A DNA stretch of 12,147 nucleotides from Dehalococcoidales bacterium (lineage in GTDB: Bacteria; Chloroflexota; Dehalococcoidia; Dehalococcoidales; ARS1013), in the NCBI GenBank assembly GCA_030672225.1, contig DAOVGW010000009.1:1-12147 (forward strand). Direction: 5' to 3'. Numbering within the stretch: the stretch's first letter is position 1; every line of letters starts with the position of its first letter. The translations under genes were made by a program, and so were the position numbers. Positions 8,724 to 12,147 of this stretch are shown here, one piece after another. The notes below the pieces were generated by a model, which saw only the letters and a list, made by a program, of their open reading frames with translations, searched no databases and was not told where the DNA came from.

Positions 8724-9526
8724 GCTTAAGACTATTCTTAAGCAATCTGAAGCTGAGCCGCTGGGGACTGGTGGCCTGGGCCGGCATCATATTCCTCTAC
8801 GGCGTGCTGACGATGTATCTCTACCCCACAATGACTGAGGATATTCTTGGCTACCTGAACTCATTGCCGGAAGCGATGAAGGCGGCCTTCGGCTATGAGG
8901 GCGTAGATTTCACTACTTTCACCTTTACCCCAGAGGCATTCGCCACCCTTGAGTTCTTGGTGCTGTGGCCTCTGCTTATAGGTATCTACGGCATCTTTTC
9001 CAGCATCGGCATTGCCCGTGAGGCGGAGCGGGGCACCCTTGATTTGCTACTGGCCCAGCCGGTTAAACGCTACAAAGTGCTGATAAGCAAGTTCGCCGTC
9101 TTTGCACTCGCCGCCCTGCTGATAGCGGTAGCCTCGTTACTTGGACTGGTCTTTGGTGCCACCCTCATTAATGAATCGGTTAATATCAACAGCCTGGCCC
9201 TGGTGCTGTTTGAGGCCTTTCTCTTCGTATTGGCCATTGGCTGCTTCACCCTGCTCTGCTCAACCATCTTCCTTGAGCCAAGAAAGAGCCTGCTGGCCGC
9301 CGGGGTGGTGATGGCCGGCTCCTATATACTTAATTTCATTGTGCCTATCTTGAGTGATTCCTTTAGCTGGCTGCGAAACCTGTCCCTTTTCTACTACTAC
9401 CAGCCTAATGAGGTAGTCAGCAGCGCTTCCTTAAACGGAACAGCAGTCGCTGTATACGCATCGGTGGCTATTGTATGCTTCATCGCCGCGTTGGTGGTCT
9501 TCCAGCGCCGTGACCTGAGCGTATAG
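8720..9526 (+). CDS. ABC-2 type exporter, membrane permease
   Basis: This is the membrane subunit of the exporter, 268 residues, with six hydrophobic segments that I place at about 16-34, 79-98, 125-147, 159-181, 190-209 and 242-261. After the second segment comes EAERGTLDLLLAQPVKR (101-117), the cytoplasmic coupling region characteristic of ABC-2 permeases (ABC2_membrane type), which contacts the ATPase. The chain ends in FQRRDLSV, a common ending in this family. The loop between the first two segments (about 36-78) is the longest and probably lies outside the membrane. The start codon overlaps the ATPase stop as ATGA, and AGAGGAG five bases upstream serves as ribosome site, so the two subunits should be made in step. 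There is no signal peptide apart from the first membrane segment. The substrate cannot be inferred. Confidence 0.9.
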   Translation: MSLRLFLSNLKLSRWGLVAWAGIIFLYGVLTMYLYPTMTEDILGYLNSLPEAMKAAFGYEGVDFTTFTFTPEAFATLEFLVLWPLLIGIYGIFSSIGIAREAERGTLDLLLAQPVKRYKVLISKFAVFALAALLIAVASLLGLVFGATLINESVNINSLALVLFEAFLFVLAIGCFTLLCSTIFLEPRKSLLAAGVVMAGSYILNFIVPILSDSFSWLRNLSLFYYYQPNEVVSSASLNGTAVAVYASVAIVCFIAALVVFQRRDLSV

Positions 9527-9572
9527 GCCGGTTCCGCTAGGGTTAGGGCCAGCCAGTTCCCCAGCCTTGCGA

Positions 9573-9601
9573 TTGACGCTGAAATATGCTTGTGATAGTA
9601 T
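9573..9601 (+). promoter_or_regulatory. Predicted promoter of ribF-tyrS
   Basis: A -35 TTGACG (9573-9578, five of six consensus bases) is followed by a 17-base spacer and a -10 TAGTAT (9596-9601). The bases before the -10 are TGA, an extended -10. This is the same -10 hexamer and spacing as the rpoB promoter. The predicted start is near 9608, leaving a leader of about 87 bases before ribF. Pattern-based; no experimental support. Confidence 0.6.
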
Positions 9602-9604
9602 TTA

Positions 9605-9617
9605 GTACCTGGGGTAC
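9605..9617 (+). repeat. Small palindrome at the predicted ribF transcription start
   Basis: GTACC and GGTAC form a perfect 5-bp inverted repeat around TGG. It begins four bases after the -10 and covers the predicted start site, where a repressor could act. It is short enough to occur by chance. Confidence 0.3.
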
Positions 9618-9655
9618 GATTTTACCGCGGGTTAAATTAAATCCCTTTTTTATTT
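9613..9655 (+). terminator. Weak terminator-like structure in the ribF leader
   Basis: Two small hairpins can form: GGTA (9613-9616) with TACC (9623-9626), and GGGTT (9629-9633) with AA-T-CCC (9640-9645, one bulged T). Six T residues (9646-9651), then A and TTT, follow directly. This could end transcripts from the ABC genes, and it would also affect ribF transcripts, since it lies downstream of the predicted ribF promoter. The stem is short and imperfect, so confidence is low. I see no FMN riboswitch motif, and the leader is too short for one. Confidence 0.3.
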
Positions 9656-9694
9656 ACCATCCGCATCATACTTAATACTTACCGGCAACTGGAC

Positions 9695-10615
9695 ATGTTA
9701 TTAGAGGAAGAGCTAGCCCGGTTATCGCCCAAGAAAGATATGCTGCTTACCATCGGGGTCTTTGATGGAGTGCACCTCGGTCATAAATACCTGCTCAAAC
9801 AACTAACCCAGCAGGCTAGAGAGCAGAACTTAATTAGCGAAGTGGTAACCTTCAAGCAGCATCCCCAGAAGATACTGTTACCCGAAACCAGGTTGCCTTA
9901 TTTAACCAGTCTCAGTCAAAGAATCAAACTTCTTAAGGGTGAAGGAGTTGAAGGCATTGTTACCCTTTCCTTCACACCGGAGCTAGCTCAGATCAGTACC
10001 CATGAGTTCGTTGGTCTGCTGAAAAAGCACCTTAGAATGCGCGGACTGATAATTGGGCCTGACTTTGCCCTGGGACGAAACCGGGAAGGTAATGCCGTGG
10101 CTCTGCATAAATTGGGGCAGAGTATGGATTTCAGCGTAACAGTAGTCCCACCAGCAACAATAAACGGAGAAGTCATAAGTAGCACCGCTATCAGAAATAC
10201 TTTAGCTAGGGGTGATATGAAAAAAGTGCATGATATGTTCGGTCGCTACTTCAGCCTTGAAGGGCGTGTTATCACCGGAAGCGGTCGAGGCATAAGGTTA
10301 GGCTTTCCCACTGCCAATCTAGGCATTGACCCAGAGCAGGCGCTGCCGGCAGATGGCGTTTATGCTACCTGGACCTATATTGATGACCAGGCCCACCAGT
10401 CAGTAACCAATATTGGTAAACGGCCTACTTTTGGCAATGGTGAGCGAACTGTAGAGGTCCACATCCTTGACTATCGTGGTGACCTATATCGGCGGGAGCT
10501 AAAAATTGATATAATAGAGCGACTGCGTGGTGAAAAGAAGTTTAGTACCGCCGAGGAGCTTAAAAAGCAAATAACAGAGGATATAAAACAAGGCAGAGCT
10601 CTATTAAAGGGCTGA
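9695..10615 (+). CDS. ribF: Bifunctional riboflavin kinase / FAD synthetase
   Basis: This cytoplasmic enzyme converts riboflavin to FMN using ATP, then FMN to FAD. Its 306 residues match the usual bacterial length of about 300-315. The N-terminal nucleotidyltransferase (FAD synthetase) domain carries GVFDGVHLGH (21-30) with the HxGH catalytic motif at H27-H30, and ISSTAIR at 161-167. The C-terminal riboflavin kinase domain has GRGIRLGFPTANL, with FPTAN at 204-208, which binds ATP-Mg and riboflavin. The ATG at 9695 is the only common start near the conserved N-terminus. No Shine-Dalgarno sequence precedes it, so initiation may be weak or leader-dependent. tyrS follows after 8 bases, so the two probably share a transcript. 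Nothing looks broken. Confidence 0.96.
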   Translation: MLLEEELARLSPKKDMLLTIGVFDGVHLGHKYLLKQLTQQAREQNLISEVVTFKQHPQKILLPETRLPYLTSLSQRIKLLKGEGVEGIVTLSFTPELAQISTHEFVGLLKKHLRMRGLIIGPDFALGRNREGNAVALHKLGQSMDFSVTVVPPATINGEVISSTAIRNTLARGDMKKVHDMFGRYFSLEGRVITGSGRGIRLGFPTANLGIDPEQALPADGVYATWTYIDDQAHQSVTNIGKRPTFGNGERTVEVHILDYRGDLYRRELKIDIIERLRGEKKFSTAEELKKQITEDIKQGRALLKG

Positions 10616-10623
10616 AACTAGAT

Positions 10624-11913
10624 ATGGATACGGTGAAAATGTCCCCTAAGGATATTGAAAAGCTACTGCGGCGGGGGGTGGCTGAGGTTATAGTGAAAGA
10701 AGAGCTGGTTGAGCTACTAGGCTCAGACAAGAAACTACGGCTAAAGGAAGGCTTTGACCCCAGTTTCCCCGATATCCACCTGGGGCACGTGGTTGCCCTA
10801 AAGAAGCTACGGGAGTTCCAAGAATTGGGCCACCAGGTTATTCTCATCGTTGGTGATTGGACAGCCCAGATTGGTGACCCCAGTGGCGCCTCCATCACCC
10901 GACCGATGCTATCTGCAGAACAGGTAAAAACCAATGCCCAAACATATATGGAGCAGTTCTTCAAGGTAGTTGATAAGGCTCACACAGAGGTCAGGTGGCA
11001 AAGCGAGTGGTTTGACAAATTCACCCTTGCCGATGTTATCCAGCTTACCAGCAAATTCACCATCGCCCAGTTACTGGCGCGAGATGATTTCAACAAAAGA
11101 TACAACGCCGGGCGACCGATAACGATGGCTGAATTTCTCTATCCCCTGCTCCAGGCTTATGATTCGGTAGCCATTCAGGCTGATGTTGAATTCGGCGGCA
11201 CCGACCAGAAGTTTAATCTGCTGGTTGGCAGGGAGCTGCAATCAATGGTAGGCCAGCGCCCCCAGCAGCTCCTTTTAGTCCCTATCCTTGCCGGCACCGA
11301 CGGCAGCCAGAAGATGAGTAAAAGTCTGGGCAACTATATCGGCGTCGCCGAGCCACCCGAGGAGATATACGGCAAGGTTATGTCCATCCCGGATAGCCTT
11401 ATTTTAGATTACTTTGAGTTAGTCACCGATGTCCCTGACCAAGAACTTAGAGAATTTAAACATGAGCTTGAGAACGAAACTCTCAACCCAATGGAGCTTA
11501 AAAAACGGCTGGCCAGAGAAATAGTAAGCCAGCTATATAACCAGAAGGCAGCGGATAAAGCTGAGAGGCACTTTGTTAAAGTGGTTCAGCAGAAAGAGGT
11601 GCCGGAGGAGATACGGCAAGTAAAAATAACTAAAGAATTACTACAAAGAATAAAAGCTCGCTCATTTGAAGAGACGGGATTTAGGGGTAGCATCAGAGAG
11701 GTCGGCAAGCCTGAGACTGAGGCGTGGATTGTATCAGTTCCTCTGCTGTTATGTGAGATGGGCCTAGCTAAAAGTCGTAGTGATGCTAAGCGTCTTATAG
11801 CACAAGAGTCTGTTCACATAGATAACAGGACAATTTATGAGACACAGGGTAATATCAAGATAGGCAGCATAATTAAGGTAGGGCCGCGCCGTTGGGTACA
11901 AATGGTTGGATGA
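10624..11913 (+). CDS. tyrS: Tyrosyl-tRNA synthetase
   Basis: This class I aminoacyl-tRNA synthetase charges tRNA-Tyr with tyrosine in the cytoplasm. At 429 residues it has the length usual for bacterial enzymes. The catalytic Rossmann domain contains GFDPSFPDIHLGH, with the HIGH-type motif HLGH at 52-55, then QAYD at 177-180 and GGTDQKFN from 191, which line the tyrosine pocket, and KMSKS at 230-234. The C-terminal part (about 363-425) has the S4-like RNA-binding fold pattern. The GFDP..PDIHLGH form indicates the TyrZ-like (type 2) branch rather than the E. coli TyrS branch, as I recall that division. The start follows the ribF stop by 8 bases. AAAGGG lies 12 bases upstream, rather far, and an ATG at 10639 is a less likely alternative because its ribosome site is too close. 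Confidence 0.96.
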   Translation: MDTVKMSPKDIEKLLRRGVAEVIVKEELVELLGSDKKLRLKEGFDPSFPDIHLGHVVALKKLREFQELGHQVILIVGDWTAQIGDPSGASITRPMLSAEQVKTNAQTYMEQFFKVVDKAHTEVRWQSEWFDKFTLADVIQLTSKFTIAQLLARDDFNKRYNAGRPITMAEFLYPLLQAYDSVAIQADVEFGGTDQKFNLLVGRELQSMVGQRPQQLLLVPILAGTDGSQKMSKSLGNYIGVAEPPEEIYGKVMSIPDSLILDYFELVTDVPDQELREFKHELENETLNPMELKKRLAREIVSQLYNQKAADKAERHFVKVVQQKEVPEEIRQVKITKELLQRIKARSFEETGFRGSIREVGKPETEAWIVSVPLLLCEMGLAKSRSDAKRLIAQESVHIDNRTIYETQGNIKIGSIIKVGPRRWVQMVG

Positions 11914-11928
11914 TGATTATAGTATGAA

Positions 11929-11950
11929 TTAGCAAACGGCGCTTTGCTAA
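11929..11950. repeat. Perfect 8-bp inverted repeat downstream of tyrS
   Basis: TTAGCAAA (11929-11936) and TTTGCTAA (11943-11950) are exact reverse complements around a 6-base centre. No T-run follows on either strand, so it is a poor intrinsic terminator. The right arm overlaps the -35 of the promoter predicted for the next gene, which fits an operator better. The regulator is unknown. Confidence 0.55.
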
Positions 11951-11971
11951 AGTCATAAATTCAGATATACT
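11944..11971 (+). promoter_or_regulatory. Candidate promoter of the class-V aminotransferase gene
   Basis: A -35 TTGCTA (11944-11949, four of six consensus bases), a 16-base spacer and a -10 TATACT (11966-11971, five of six) lie 30 bases before the start codon. The predicted start is near 11978. The -35 is inside the inverted repeat at 11929-11950. Confidence 0.45.
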
Positions 11972-12001
11972 TAATAACAAACACTCAAGGAGTAGAAAAA
12001 G

Positions 12002-12147
12002 ATGAGCGACCTACGTATCCCGGGACCGACACCCTGCCCTGATGAAGTTCTGAAGGCGATGAGCCGGCAGATGATAAACCATCGTGGTCCAGAATTCGCC
12101 CAGATTTTAAATGATGTGACAGCTAAACTGAAACAGCTGTTTCAGAC
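12002..12147 (+). CDS. Class-V aminotransferase, serine-pyruvate / alanine-glyoxylate type (N-terminal fragment)
   Basis: The first 48 codons of a gene running off the right edge. The N-terminus, with LRIPGPTPCPDEVLKAM and then MINHRGPEF, is characteristic of fold-type I class-V aminotransferases of the serine-pyruvate or alanine-glyoxylate group. These PLP enzymes move amino groups between serine or alanine and glyoxylate or pyruvate, and in some anaerobes serve serine synthesis. Close relatives are often misnamed soluble hydrogenase small subunit. The PLP lysine lies beyond the window. The ATG at 12002 is supported by AAGGAG at 11987-11992, nine bases upstream. It probably has its own promoter in the preceding gap. 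The exact substrate cannot be settled from this fragment. Confidence 0.85.
   Translation, partial: MSDLRIPGPTPCPDEVLKAMSRQMINHRGPEFAQILNDVTAKLKQLFQ

Noticed and set aside
9538..9549. Telomere-like TAGGGTTAGGG after the permease gene
   Set aside because: Fewer than two units, in a bacterial intergenic gap; a coincidence.
9602..9694. FMN riboswitch ahead of ribF
   Set aside because: The predicted leader is about 87 bases and lacks the conserved RFN helices and loop sequences.
10560..10964. 134-codon minus-strand frame across the ribF-tyrS junction
   Set aside because: It is antisense to two well-supported genes, has no ribosome site that I can see, and has a low-complexity composition.
11929..11950. 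Resemblance of the dyad to the CIRCE element bound by HrcA
   Set aside because: The outer TTAGCA and TGCTAA match CIRCE ends, but CIRCE has CTC and GAG in the arms and a 9-base spacer. Here the arms end in AAA and TTT with a 6-base centre, and the next gene is not a chaperone.

Overview
The window looks like a piece of a Chloroflexota chromosome, most likely from the Dehalococcoidia. That placement rests on three things: the RpoB and RpoC architecture (no large trigger-loop insertion in RpoC, an extra small module in RpoB), the run ribF, tyrS and class-V aminotransferase close to rpoBC, which I recall from Dehalococcoides-type genomes, and the protein sequences themselves. It is inference; no database was searched. 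The DNA is almost entirely protein-coding. I see no tRNA, rRNA, CRISPR array, insertion sequence, phage gene or attachment site.

Left part (1-7564, minus strand): rpoC, cut by the window edge a little before its expected end, and the complete rpoB. They encode the beta' and beta subunits of RNA polymerase and overlap by 8 bases. A well-formed sigma70-type promoter (TTGACA, 17-base spacer, TAGTAT with a TGn extension) lies about 120 bases upstream of rpoB. No ribosomal protein gene (rplJ, rplL) precedes rpoB here, unlike the classical rplKAJL-rpoBC cluster.

Middle part (7565-9526, plus strand): a divergent promoter region, then a two-gene ABC-2 type exporter. The ATPase and permease genes overlap by ATGA and must be translationally coupled. 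The exported substrate cannot be read from the sequence.

Right part (9527-12147, plus strand): a 168-base gap holds a good promoter (TTGACG, 17-base spacer, TAGTAT, again with TGn), a small palindrome at the predicted transcription start and a weak terminator-like hairpin in the leader. Then come ribF (FMN and FAD synthesis) and tyrS (tyrosyl-tRNA synthetase), 8 bases apart and probably one transcript. After tyrS, an 88-base gap contains a perfect 8-bp dyad overlapping the -35 of another promoter. The start of a class-V aminotransferase gene (serine-pyruvate or alanine-glyoxylate type) runs off the right edge.

The genes serve core functions: transcription, flavin cofactors, tRNA charging and amino acid metabolism, with one accessory exporter between them. 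I found no convincing new biological system. The points worth a second look are small: regulatory architecture in the three gaps, the RpoB insertion module, and a Q-loop substitution in the ABC ATPase.
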